From the NCBI GenBank assembly GCA_040753075.1, contig JBFMHA010000001.1, positions 1-64,000 of the forward strand: a DNA stretch of 64,000 nucleotides, read 5' to 3'. The stretch is from UBA6814 sp040753075. GTDB lineage: Bacteria; Desulfobacterota; Desulfovibrionia; Desulfovibrionales; Desulfovibrionaceae. Below the pieces are notes generated by a model. The model saw only the letters and a list, made by a program, of their open reading frames with translations, did not search any database and was not told where the DNA came from. Made by a program: the position numbers and the translations under genes. Below, one piece after another: positions 53,223-61,501 of the stretch (the stretch's first letter is position 1; each line of letters starts with the position of its first letter).

Positions 53223-53871
53223 GGGCCTCGGGCTCCTCCCACTCGGCCTGAACCCGGTTCACCACGTCCTGGATCTCGGCCAGCTGGGACTCGGGGCAGA
53301 CGCCGATGAGGGGCTCGCCGGCGTCCACGTTGTCGGCCAGGCCGAAGTACACCGCATAGATGATGCCCGCGGGGCCGCGGTAGGCCAGGGGGGACTCGCG
53401 CTTCATGCGGGAGACGATGAACAGCTCCATGCCGTCGCGGACCTTGACCGCCCGCGAGCCCGAAGCCCGCACCTTCTTGTCCACCTCGGGCACGAAATAG
53501 TACTTGGCCCGCTCCGGCGCGGGGAAGAGGAACAGGGCCTTCTTCAGGATGACGGCCAGGACCTCGGCCTTGGTCAGGTAGTGGCGGATGGCGCAAAACG
53601 GCGTGCCGGCCTGGACGAAGGTCCCGTTCAGGTCCGCGGCCACGCTCTCCACCACCCCGTTGGTGGGCGAGTGGATGGGCTTCACGTTGCGCTCGCGCTC
53701 GAGGGTGGCCAGCACGGCGCCCTTCTTCTCCTTCCTGGGGCCCAGGGGGCCGCGGACCTTCGCCCCGGGCTCCAGGGACAGGGAGAGCACCCCGGTGTGC
53801 GGGGTGGCCACCTCCACCATGGTGTAGGGAGAAGCCTTCATCTCCTCCAGCAGGGCCTTGACGTCGATCAT
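53215..53871 (-). CDS. Tandem biotinyl/lipoyl-like domain protein (carboxyl carrier candidate)
   Basis: 218 residues with two domains of biotin-carrier type. In domain 1 (~15-95) the position of the biotin Lys is Arg61 (LERERN). In domain 2 (~130-200) a Met-Lys pair, SRMKRES (Lys157), stands at the acceptor site, though neighbouring residues differ from the usual AMKM. It is next to the fused carboxyltransferase and close to AccC, so it is the best carrier candidate of this complex. Confidence 0.75.
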   Translation of the reverse strand: MIDVKALLEEMKASPYTMVEVATPHTGVLSLSLEPGAKVRGPLGPRKEKKGAVLATLERERNVKPIHSPTNGVVESVAADLNGTFVQAGTPFCAIRHYLTKAEVLAVILKKALFLFPAPERAKYYFVPEVDKKVRASGSRAVKVRDGMELFIVSRMKRESPLAYRGPAGIIYAVYFGLADNVDAGEPLIGVCPESQLAEIQDVVNRVQAEWEEPEAHG

Positions 53872-53883
53872 GCGGGCGCTCCG

Positions 53884-56148
53884 TCAGCGGTAGTAGAGGT
53901 TGCGTCCGCCCATGGTGAGCAGGGCCTGGTACAGGCTCTCGCGGATCTCCCGGCGGTCCCAGATGGCCACGATGTGGCCCCGGGACAGGGCCTGGTGCGC
54001 GTCGTGATAGTCGGGCGGGATGTCGATGCCCGTAGTCTCCTTGATGACCCCGGGTCCGGCGAAGCCGATGTTGGCCGAGCGCACCGCGAACTGGTAGGGC
54101 GAGCAGCCCAGGAAGCTGGCCACCGGGCCGGCGTAGGAGTTGTGGTCGTAGAGCACCACGTAGAGGCCGCCCTCCTCCATGTACCGGCGCACGGCCAGGG
54201 TGCAACGGGGCATCTGGATGACCCCGTTGACCCCCTCCTGGATGCGGATGCCGGCGGTGCCGTGCACGTAGGCCAGGAAGGGATAATGCTTCTTGCGCGC
54301 CCGGTCAGCGGCCCGGATGAACTTCTCGCCCTCGGCCGCGCCCACGCTGCCGCCGCGGAAGTTGGCGGTGAGCATGGCCACCACCACCTTCAGGTCCTTC
54401 ACCTTGGCCTCGAAGGTCAGGCAGGAGCACTTCTGGCCGGTTTCCCGCTTGGCCTTCTCCAGGGCCTTGGCCAGGCCCTCGTGGGACAGGGGATTGCCGG
54501 ACTCGATGCGCTTGTTGAACTCGAACACCGAATCCCGGTCGAAGACGTTGTGCAGGTACCACTGGGACTCCATGGGGAAGTGGTGCCCGCAGAAGGCGCA
54601 GACCCCGGCGGAGTCGCCGAAGAGCTCGGGGGCCCAGAGGTCCAGGCAGCCGTTCTCGTCGGCCCGGGGGCAGGTGACGGTGCGGTCGTCCCGGGCCTGG
54701 GGGCTCAGGTAGCCCGACCCGTTCATGAAACCGCAGGCTCCGCCTTCCCAGCAGGACAGTTCGGTCAGGCTCTTGCCGGCCTTCTCCAGGTCCACCCCGC
54801 GGCCGTTGCCGAGCAGGCCGCGGACCTTCTCCAGGGGAGCGCCCACCTTGTCCTTGAGCACCTGGACCTCGGCCCCGATCTCCTCCACCGCATGGGAGAG
54901 CTTGCGCTTGTGCTTCTTGAAAAAGTCGTACTTGAAGAAGGAGGACACGCTCCACCAGGCCTCCCGGCCCCAGCCGGTCACCTTGTCCAGGTAGGGGCGG
55001 GGGTCCAGGTAGGCGTGCCGGCTCATGCGCCGGAACTTGAGGTAGCGCCGCCAGACCAGGCGCTCCCGGGCTTGCGCCGAGAGGCTCCAGCGCACGTAGA
55101 TGTCCTCGGTGCGTTTCTCCTCGGACTTGGGCCGGGAGCGCAGGACCATCATCCGGAAGAAATTCCAGCCCCGCACCGAGAGGACCACGCTGTCCGTGGC
55201 CCGGATGACCTCCTGGCGCAGGAGCTTGAAGAAGTCGTAGTGGTCGGGCCGCGCGCCCAGAGGCGGCTCGGGGATGACCCGGTCCACGTAGCCCATGGCC
55301 CGGTTGTCGTCGGCGGTGATCTTGAGGGCCTTGGCGCAGGACTCGATGAGTTCGGCCGGGGCGCGCTGGCCCTGGCGCAGCCTGCCCTCGATGGCCGCGG
55401 CGCCCTCCGGGGAGATGACCGAGTAGTAGCCGTGGGAGAGCATGAGCCGCACGTCGGCCAGGCCGATGGCCTCGGCCCCGCCCGAGCCGCCCTCGGAGAA
55501 GCAGGCCACGATGGGCACGGTGAGGCCGGCCATCTCGTAGAGGTTGCGGGATATCTGCTGGGCGGCCCCGGGCGGCTCCTCGATGGGGTAGGACCCCGGG
55601 GTGAAGACGTAGGTGTGGATGGGGATGTTCTCGGTCTGGGCCACCTTCATGTAGTGCTGGGCCTTGGCGTTGCCCCAGGGCTTCACCGAGCCGCCGTTGC
55701 GGAACTCCTGGCCGTGCCCCTTCTCCTGCCCGATGACCATGACCGGCTGGTTGTAGACCTTGCCGCCCACCCGGCGGGTGATGTAGGCCCGGGCGATGAG
55801 CATGGAGGGATCGATGCTGTACTCGTCCTGGCCGCCCAGTTCGGTGTAGTTGTCGTAGACGTTCTCCAGGATGTCCCGCAGGCAGATGCGCTGCGGATGG
55901 CGCACGATGCGCACCTTGTCCATGGGGGTCAGCTCGCGGTCGAGCTTCTTCTCCACGAAGGTGAAGAAGTCCTCCAGGGCGGTGAACTGCTTGGCCGCCT
56001 CGTGCACCGGCAGGCCCGCCGCCCGCTCCTGAAACTCGGCCAGCTTGGCCTCCAGGATGCGGACGTTGTCGTTTTCCTTGTGGCCGGAGATGTCCCGCAC
56101 GTAGTCCAGGCGGGTCTTCAGGCCCTGAATGCGCTTTAAGATGTCCAT
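53884..56148 (-). CDS. Fused acetyl-CoA carboxylase carboxyltransferase (alpha then beta part)
   Basis: 754 residues. The N-terminal ~320 residues match the AccA alpha subunit (PVMVIGQEKGHG, NLYEMAGLTVPIVACFSEGGSGGAEAIGL in part); the C-terminal ~300 match AccD beta (CPRADENG...CAFCGHHFP zinc finger, GTAGIRIQEGV, PYQFAVRSANIGFAGPGVI). Order is alpha-beta, reversed from some fused enzymes. Transfers CO2 from biotin to acetyl-CoA, giving malonyl-CoA for fatty acid synthesis. Confidence 0.92.
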   Translation of the reverse strand: MDILKRIQGLKTRLDYVRDISGHKENDNVRILEAKLAEFQERAAGLPVHEAAKQFTALEDFFTFVEKKLDRELTPMDKVRIVRHPQRICLRDILENVYDNYTELGGQDEYSIDPSMLIARAYITRRVGGKVYNQPVMVIGQEKGHGQEFRNGGSVKPWGNAKAQHYMKVAQTENIPIHTYVFTPGSYPIEEPPGAAQQISRNLYEMAGLTVPIVACFSEGGSGGAEAIGLADVRLMLSHGYYSVISPEGAAAIEGRLRQGQRAPAELIESCAKALKITADDNRAMGYVDRVIPEPPLGARPDHYDFFKLLRQEVIRATDSVVLSVRGWNFFRMMVLRSRPKSEEKRTEDIYVRWSLSAQARERLVWRRYLKFRRMSRHAYLDPRPYLDKVTGWGREAWWSVSSFFKYDFFKKHKRKLSHAVEEIGAEVQVLKDKVGAPLEKVRGLLGNGRGVDLEKAGKSLTELSCWEGGACGFMNGSGYLSPQARDDRTVTCPRADENGCLDLWAPELFGDSAGVCAFCGHHFPMESQWYLHNVFDRDSVFEFNKRIESGNPLSHEGLAKALEKAKRETGQKCSCLTFEAKVKDLKVVVAMLTANFRGGSVGAAEGEKFIRAADRARKKHYPFLAYVHGTAGIRIQEGVNGVIQMPRCTLAVRRYMEEGGLYVVLYDHNSYAGPVASFLGCSPYQFAVRSANIGFAGPGVIKETTGIDIPPDYHDAHQALSRGHIVAIWDRREIRESLYQALLTMGGRNLYYR

Positions 56149-56232
56149 AGGGTCTCGGGTGGTCCTGCGCCGACCGGGGAGGGGAACCGGCCGGGGGCCG
56201 GGGTCCCTGCCCCTGCAGGGCTCGGGTTTGAG

Positions 56233-57675
56233 CTAGAACTCCAAGATATGCGCGGTCTTTTCGCGGAGGAACGCCACGTTGGACTTGAGCCCGCCGCCGG
56301 CCGAGTCTTTCCCTTCCAGCACCAGCTTGTCAAGGAAGGACAGGCCCCGCTCCTTGGCCTCGGCCAGGGAGCGGCCCCAGACGATGGCCAGGGCCAGGTT
56401 GGGATCGTATTCGGTGGGGATGTCGTAGGGTTCGTCCCGGGGCACCTGGCTGTGCACCCTGAGCCAGGGCTCCTCCTGGTAGTCGAAGCGGTCGATGCGG
56501 CCGGTCCAGGGGGTGAAGCCCCGCTCCGGGTCCTCGGCGATGAGGCGGTACTCGATGCCCACGCCCTCCAGGCGGATGTCCTCCTGGTCGAAGCCGGACT
56601 TGGGGTCCTTCCCCGTCTCCAGGTGCGCGCCGAGGCCCAGGCGGATCTGCTCGGCGATGAGGTCCACCTCCTCGCCCTCCCGCCGGCCGATGCGGGCGAT
56701 GATGGCCGAAACTCCGTTCTCCACCTGGATGCGGGTGTTCACTTCCATGAGGAAGGGGTCGCCCTTGGGGGTCACGATCCACTCCCAGGTGCCCACGTTG
56801 TCGTAGCCCGCGGCCTGTGCGATGGCCAGGGAGTGGTTCTTGATCTCCTCCAGCACCCGGGCCGCGTCGAAGCTGTAGGCGAGTTCGCCCGGGGCGAAGC
56901 CCGGGGCCACCTCGATGCGCTTCTGGTGGCCGGAGGACTGCACCGAGCAGTTGCGGGTGCCGAAATGGCGCACGTGGCCGTGCCGGTCCGCCACCACCTG
57001 GACCTCCAGGTGGTTGAAGTCCATGACCCGCTGCTCCACCAGCACCCCGTCGTCGCCGAACTGGCGCTTGGCGTAGTTGCGGATGCGCCGGAAGACCTGG
57101 CGGAAGGCGTCGGGGTCGTGCACCTCCTCGATGCCCATGCCGCCGCCGCCGGCCGAGGCCTTGACCAGCACCAGGGGCCGCTCCACCCCCTGCTCGGACT
57201 GGAAGGCGAAGAGGTTGTCGGCGATCTCCTCGGCCTCCATCTCGTCGTAGATGGGCTTGTCCGATCCGGGCACCGTGGGCACGCCCAGGCCCCGGGCCAG
57301 GCGCTTGGTGTTGATCTTGTCACCCAGCTCCCGGATCACCCGCCAGCTTGGGCCGATGAAGACCAGCTTGCGCCGGCGCTCGGTGGCCCTGAGGGCGAAA
57401 CGGAAGTCCTCGGAAAAGAATCCGTAGCCGGGGTGGATGGCCGTGGCCTGGGCCGCGTCGGCCACGGAGAAGAGTTCGTTGGCGTCGCGGTAGGAGGAGA
57501 TGCGGACCGCGGCCGCATCCCCGCCCAGCTCCCGGGCCAGGCGCACATGGCCGCTGGCCCGGTCAACCTCGGTGTATACGCACACGAAGTCCAGGCCGAG
57601 CTTGGCGCAGGCCTGGACGATGCGCATGGCGATCTCGCCCCGGTTGGCAACCAGGACCTTGTCGGTCTGCTTCAC
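56233..57675 (-). CDS. accC: Acetyl-CoA carboxylase biotin carboxylase subunit
   Basis: 480 residues, usual length ~450. ATP-grasp enzyme that carboxylates biotin: VLVANRGEIAMRI, HPGYGFFSEDFRFA, KASAGGGGMGIE (Gly-rich loop), RNCSVQSSGHQKRIEVAP, MEVNTRIQVENGVSA. Lies 84 bases upstream of the fused carboxyltransferase and 17 bases after the PilZ gene. Confidence 0.94.
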   Translation of the reverse strand: MKQTDKVLVANRGEIAMRIVQACAKLGLDFVCVYTEVDRASGHVRLARELGGDAAAVRISSYRDANELFSVADAAQATAIHPGYGFFSEDFRFALRATERRRKLVFIGPSWRVIRELGDKINTKRLARGLGVPTVPGSDKPIYDEMEAEEIADNLFAFQSEQGVERPLVLVKASAGGGGMGIEEVHDPDAFRQVFRRIRNYAKRQFGDDGVLVEQRVMDFNHLEVQVVADRHGHVRHFGTRNCSVQSSGHQKRIEVAPGFAPGELAYSFDAARVLEEIKNHSLAIAQAAGYDNVGTWEWIVTPKGDPFLMEVNTRIQVENGVSAIIARIGRREGEEVDLIAEQIRLGLGAHLETGKDPKSGFDQEDIRLEGVGIEYRLIAEDPERGFTPWTGRIDRFDYQEEPWLRVHSQVPRDEPYDIPTEYDPNLALAIVWGRSLAEAKERGLSFLDKLVLEGKDSAGGGLKSNVAFLREKTAHILEF

Positions 57676-57692
57676 TGGGAATCCGTGTCGGG

Positions 57693-58070
57693 TTACTCCC
57701 TGGCCTTCTTGCGCAGGGCGATGAGACGCTTCTGGACCTCGAGGACCAGCTTGTCCAGCCGGGCCTCCTTGCGGTGGTCGTTGCCCTCGAAGTTGCAGCC
57801 CACCAGCCCGTTGTCAAGCATGCGCATGACCCGGGCCGTGAGTTCGGCCAGGAACACCTTGTCGTTGAGGTAGAGGTCGAAGGTGATGATCGTGTTTTCC
57901 TTGAAGGACTTGGCGTCGTCCCGGAAGGCCAGGCCCATGGCCGAGAGGTCCATGACGTCGTAGGAGGCGCTCCTGTCCGGCACCGCCACCTTGAGCCCCG
58001 GAACCTTGGCCCGGAAGGCCCGTCGCTGGGAATCGTCCCCCCCCACGGTAAAGGAGATGTCTTGCGCCAT
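57693..58070 (-). CDS. PilZ domain protein next to motAB
   Basis: 125 residues, one PilZ domain: RRAFRAKVP at the c-di-GMP loop and DLSAMGLAF at the D-x-S-x-x-G site. It follows motB by 9 bases, so it may act as a flagellar brake (YcgR-like, but without the N-terminal domain; inference). Between the motor and carboxylase genes. Confidence 0.85.
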   Translation of the reverse strand: MAQDISFTVGGDDSQRRAFRAKVPGLKVAVPDRSASYDVMDLSAMGLAFRDDAKSFKENTIITFDLYLNDKVFLAELTARVMRMLDNGLVGCNFEGNDHRKEARLDKLVLEVQKRLIALRKKARE

Positions 58071-58079
58071 GGTCTGCCC

Positions 58080-58808
58080 TCACTTGCCTACTTTCTTTTC
58101 CAGGACGATCTCCACGCGGCGGTTCTGGGCCCTATTATCCTCCGAGTTGTTGGGGAAGAGGGGCTGTAAATCAGCAAGGCCGGTGGCTGTCAAGCGTTTT
58201 TGGTCGATGCCGCTCTGCAGGAAATAGCGCAGCACGTTCACCGCCCGCAACGCGGAAATCTCCCAGTTGTCCTTGAACCGGCTGCCCGGGGCCGGCGGGA
58301 TGTCGTCCGAGTGGCCCACGATGTTGATGGACTGGTCCGGACTCTTGATGAGCATCTCGCGGATGGCGCCCAGGGCCTGCTTGCCCGCGGGCGTGATGTC
58401 CACCTCTCCGCTGGAGAACAGGGCGTTGCCCGGCACCCGCAGGGTGATGATCCCCTCGTCGAACACCGCGCCGATGACCCCCTCCACGCCCTTGCGGTTC
58501 AGGAAGGTCTTCACGTCCGAGAACACCTTGCGCTGGCTCTCGATGAGCTGCTTCTGCATGCGCACCGTGTCCAGGATGGCCGCTTCCTGCTGCTTGACCC
58601 GGGCGGTGGCCAGCTCCTTCTCCTTGCCGCCGAAGGTCTGCTTGACCGCGGTGAAGGAGTCGGTGAACTTCTTTACGTCTATAGTCGACATTGAATACAA
58701 GAGCACAAAGAACGTCATGAGCAGACAGGACATGTCCGCGAACGTGTTCAGCCACTCCTGGGGCGGCTTTTCCGGCTCTTCGACTTCCTGGATTTCATCA
58801 TCCGCCAC
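58080..58808 (-). CDS. motB: Flagellar stator protein MotB
   Basis: 242 residues: short cytoplasmic N terminus (EEPEKPPQEWLNTFADMSCLL in part), one TM helix carrying the proton-binding Asp, then a peptidoglycan-binding OmpA-like domain (GHSDDIPPAPGSRF, NNSEDNRAQNRRVEIVL). Overlaps motA by 11 bases. Confidence 0.94.
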   Translation of the reverse strand: MADDEIQEVEEPEKPPQEWLNTFADMSCLLMTFFVLLYSMSTIDVKKFTDSFTAVKQTFGGKEKELATARVKQQEAAILDTVRMQKQLIESQRKVFSDVKTFLNRKGVEGVIGAVFDEGIITLRVPGNALFSSGEVDITPAGKQALGAIREMLIKSPDQSINIVGHSDDIPPAPGSRFKDNWEISALRAVNVLRYFLQSGIDQKRLTATGLADLQPLFPNNSEDNRAQNRRVEIVLEKKVGK

Positions 58809-59556
58809 GTTGCTTCCTCTCCTTTGGCGGTTCGAAGGACGAAAGCTTCTCGTACACCAGCCTGGGGTTGTTGTTCTCCAGGATGGACTTGGCGCCTTCG
58901 AAGATGATCATGAGTTGCAGCTCTTCCTGCATGGTCCGGGCCTTCATCTTGCCGGCAAAGGGCAGGAAGACCAGGTTGGCCAGGAGCGACCCGTAGAAGG
59001 TGGTGATGATGGCCACGGCCATGGCCGGACCGATCTTCTGGGGATCGTCCAGCTTGGAGAGCATCTGCACCAGGCCGATGAGGGTTCCCATCATGCCGAA
59101 GGCCGGGCTGTAGCCGGCCAGCTTCATGAACACCTCGACGGAGATGTTGTGCCGGCGTTTCATGGTGCCGATCTCGATGCCCAGGGTGTCCCGGATGAGC
59201 TGGGGATCGGCGTTGTCCGCGATGAGCTGGCAGGCCTTCTTGAGGATGGGGTTCTCGGTCTGGATGTTCTCCAGGGCGATGAGGCCTTCGCGGCGGCTGA
59301 TCTCCGCGATGCGGACCATGATGTTGACCACGTCCTCGATCTTGCCCTTCTTCTTCATGAACAGCGAAAGCGCGCCCATGAAGGAGCCCATCACGTCGCC
59401 CAGGGGGAACGTCACGCAGATGGCCGCGAACGAGCCGCCGAACACGATCATCATGCTCGGCACGTCCACGAACATGCCGATGTTGCCGCCGAGCATGATG
59501 GCCCCGATGACCAGGCCGAAGCCAATGACCGTGCCGAGGAGGGTGACGATATCCAT
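58798..59556 (-). CDS. motA: Flagellar stator protein MotA
   Basis: 252 residues; four TM helices (GTVIGFGLVIGAIMLGG; MMIVFGGSFAAICVTF; YSPAFGMMGTLIGLVQML; AVAIITTFYGSLLANLVFLP) and a large cytoplasmic loop (MVRIAEISRREGLIALE). Forms the ion channel with MotB. Divergent from the phosphorylase gene. Confidence 0.95.
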   Translation of the reverse strand: MDIVTLLGTVIGFGLVIGAIMLGGNIGMFVDVPSMMIVFGGSFAAICVTFPLGDVMGSFMGALSLFMKKKGKIEDVVNIMVRIAEISRREGLIALENIQTENPILKKACQLIADNADPQLIRDTLGIEIGTMKRRHNISVEVFMKLAGYSPAFGMMGTLIGLVQMLSKLDDPQKIGPAMAVAIITTFYGSLLANLVFLPFAGKMKARTMQEELQLMIIFEGAKSILENNNPRLVYEKLSSFEPPKERKQRGG

Positions 59557-59689
59557 GGGCTGCGATACGCTCCTTGCTGGCCACGGCGCCGTTTCCGGCG
59601 CCCGAACGCGTTGACAGGCCGCAGTCTGGGCCGCACAATGCGGCGCGAGCCCGTGCGTCGAGAGCCCTTATACCCGTAGGCGCAAGATT

Positions 59690-60526
59690 ATGCAAAATCC
59701 CCGAAAAGTCCAGCAAGCCGCCAAATTCATACGTGAAACCCTCTCCAGGCCGCATCCGGCCCGGCTCGGGCTGGTCCTGGGCACCGGACTCTCCGGAGCT
59801 GCCGGGGAACTGGAGATACTCTCCACCCTTCCCTACGCCGGCATCCCCGGGTTCCCGCAGTCCACCGCGCCGAGCCATGCGGGCAGCCTGTCCTCGGCCA
59901 GGCTGGGCGGAGTCCCGGCCTGGGTCCTGTCCGGCCGCTTCCACCTCTACGAAGGCTACTCGCCTGCGGAGGTGGCCGGCGGGGTGCGCACCCTGGCCGC
60001 CCTCGGGGTGGACACCCTGGTCCTGACCAACGCCGCCGGGGCCCTCAACCCCCAGTTCGACGCCGGCGCCCTCATGGCGGTCACCGACCACCTGAACTGC
60101 ACCGGCCTCTCCCCGCTCACCGGACCCAACCACGAGGAATGGGGCGAACGATTCCCGGACATGAGCCGGGTCTACGATCCGGACCTGGTGCGCCTGGCCC
60201 TGGACTGCGCCGCCCGCCTGGACATCCGCCTGGAGCGCGGGGTGTACGCCGGGGTGTGCGGCCCCCAGCTGGAGACCCCGGCGGAGACCCGGGCCCTGCG
60301 CATCCTGGGCGCCGACGCGGTGGGCATGTCCACGGTGCTGGAGGCCATCGCCGCCCGGCACCTGGGACTCAAGGTCCTGGCCCTGTCCTGCCTCACCAAC
60401 AAGAACCTGCCCGACTGCATGGCGCCGGTGACCCTGGACGGGGTGCTGGCCACCGCCGCGGCGGCCGCCTCGGACCTGGGCCGGCTGCTCTCGGCCGTGG
60501 CCGCGGCCCTGCCTCAGCCGGAATAG
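59690..60526 (+). CDS. Purine nucleoside phosphorylase
   Basis: 278 residues, trimeric PNP type: LVLGTGLSG phosphate loop, GRFHLYEGYSP, NAAGALNPQF, GVYAGVCGPQLETPAE and GADAVGMSTVLEAI. Splits purine nucleosides for salvage. Its 3' end overlaps the convergent unknown gene by 13 bases. Confidence 0.94.
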   Translation: MQNPRKVQQAAKFIRETLSRPHPARLGLVLGTGLSGAAGELEILSTLPYAGIPGFPQSTAPSHAGSLSSARLGGVPAWVLSGRFHLYEGYSPAEVAGGVRTLAALGVDTLVLTNAAGALNPQFDAGALMAVTDHLNCTGLSPLTGPNHEEWGERFPDMSRVYDPDLVRLALDCAARLDIRLERGVYAGVCGPQLETPAETRALRILGADAVGMSTVLEAIAARHLGLKVLALSCLTNKNLPDCMAPVTLDGVLATAAAAASDLGRLLSAVAAALPQPE

Positions 60527-60843
60527 GAGTACGGCTGCACCACGTCGTCCAGGGAGCGGACCGTGGTCTCGACGCCCTCCTTGGTGATGACGTGACGGGA
60601 AAGCTGCCCGGCGTCGTGGTCGATGACGTCCACATAGCCCTTCTTGCCCTCGGCCATGAGGCCCCTCACCCGCTCCATGAGCGCGGGGAGCTGGGGCAGC
60701 CGGCCCGCGTGCACGACCTCCACCTTGCCTCCGTCGTACTCCACGTCGTCCAGGCGGCTCAGGTCCGGGCCCAGCTCCCGGTACGCCGCCTGGCTCATGC
60801 CGAAGAACTGGGCGAATATCTTCACTCCGCTGCGTGAACTCAT
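60514..60843 (-). CDS. Unknown protein, 109 residues
   Basis: No recognised family. Cytoplasmic; strands and helices alternate (VEVVHAGRLPQLPALMERV, GYVDVIDHDAGQLSRHV). GGAGAG lies upstream of the ATG. Tail-to-tail overlap with the phosphorylase gene. Confidence 0.75.
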   Translation of the reverse strand: MSSRSGVKIFAQFFGMSQAAYRELGPDLSRLDDVEYDGGKVEVVHAGRLPQLPALMERVRGLMAEGKKGYVDVIDHDAGQLSRHVITKEGVETTVRSLDDVVQPYSYSG

Positions 60844-60960
60844 TGCTCTCCTCCGAACGCGGCCCCGGTCCGGGGCCGCAGGTTGGGACTTCCTACCCTG
60901 TCCCGACCCGGCCTGTCGAGGCGAGGCCTGCCGGATTCCCGACACCGGGGCCGGCATCAT

Positions 60961-60986
60961 TCGCACAACATCTTGAAATAGTGCGA
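60961..60986. promoter_or_regulatory. Inverted repeat just upstream of a sigma-54 promoter
   Basis: TCGCAC-N14-GTGCGA, 10 bases before the -24 element. Candidate binding site for a regulator. Confidence 0.45.
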
Positions 60987-60996
60987 CAAACAGATA

Positions 60997-61012
60997 TGGC
61001 AGGGTCTTTGCT
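60997..61012 (+). promoter_or_regulatory. Sigma-54 (-24/-12) promoter
   Basis: TGGCAGGGTCTTTGCT matches the consensus TGGCACG-N4-TTGCW with one difference and exact spacing. About 65 bases before the YbjQ-like start codon. Confidence 0.75.
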
Positions 61013-61077
61013 TGTCCCGGCGTGAACCCGAACGGTCCCGGTCCGGCCGGGACGCACGCCCAAGGAGGAGACGCGCC

Positions 61078-61410
61078 ATGTTGTCCCTGCTCAAGAAGCC
61101 CGCGCCCACCCCGGCCTCGCCCGGCGAGAAGATCGGCGAGGCCAAGGAGCTCTTTCTGTCCGGCAAGTTCCCGGTGGTGACCACCGAGGCCATACCCACC
61201 AAGGACATCCGCCTGGTCATCGGCCTGGTGGCCTTCCGCGGCTACGACATGGAGCAGGCCTTCTACGGCATGGTCAGCCGGGCCATCTCCCACGGCGCGC
61301 ACGCGGTCATCGGATACAAGGAGAACGTGGCCTTCCACCCGGACGGCAGCCGCTACGTGTCCTGTTACGGCACCGCGGTGCGCATCAACGACCGGCCCAA
61401 GGAACAGTAG
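61078..61410 (+). CDS. YbjQ-like (UPF0145) protein under sigma-54 control
   Basis: 110 residues. Core resembles the YbjQ fold: IRLVIGLVAFRGYDM, AISHGAHAVIGYKENV, YVSCYGTAVRI. Family members are small oligomeric proteins of unclear function, sometimes tied to metals. AAGGAGGAG lies upstream. Expression is probably activator-dependent via the sigma-54 promoter. Confidence 0.75.
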   Translation: MLSLLKKPAPTPASPGEKIGEAKELFLSGKFPVVTTEAIPTKDIRLVIGLVAFRGYDMEQAFYGMVSRAISHGAHAVIGYKENVAFHPDGSRYVSCYGTAVRINDRPKEQ

Positions 61411-61448
61411 CCTCCGCCCGGCCCCCGGCCGGAACGCAGCCGCCCAAG

Positions 61449-61493
61449 AGGGCAGGGCCCGCCCCTTCCGGGGAGGCGGGATCCTGCCCTTTT
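61449..61493. terminator. Bidirectional terminator
   Basis: AGGGCAGG/CCTGCCCT outer stem with an inner CCCGCC/GGCGGG stem and TTTT; between convergent genes. Confidence 0.75.
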
Positions 61494-61501
61494 CCATGCA
61501 G

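Noticed and set aside
53185..56139. 984-codon plus-strand frame over the carboxyltransferase
   Set aside because: Same antisense effect; no recognisable domain.
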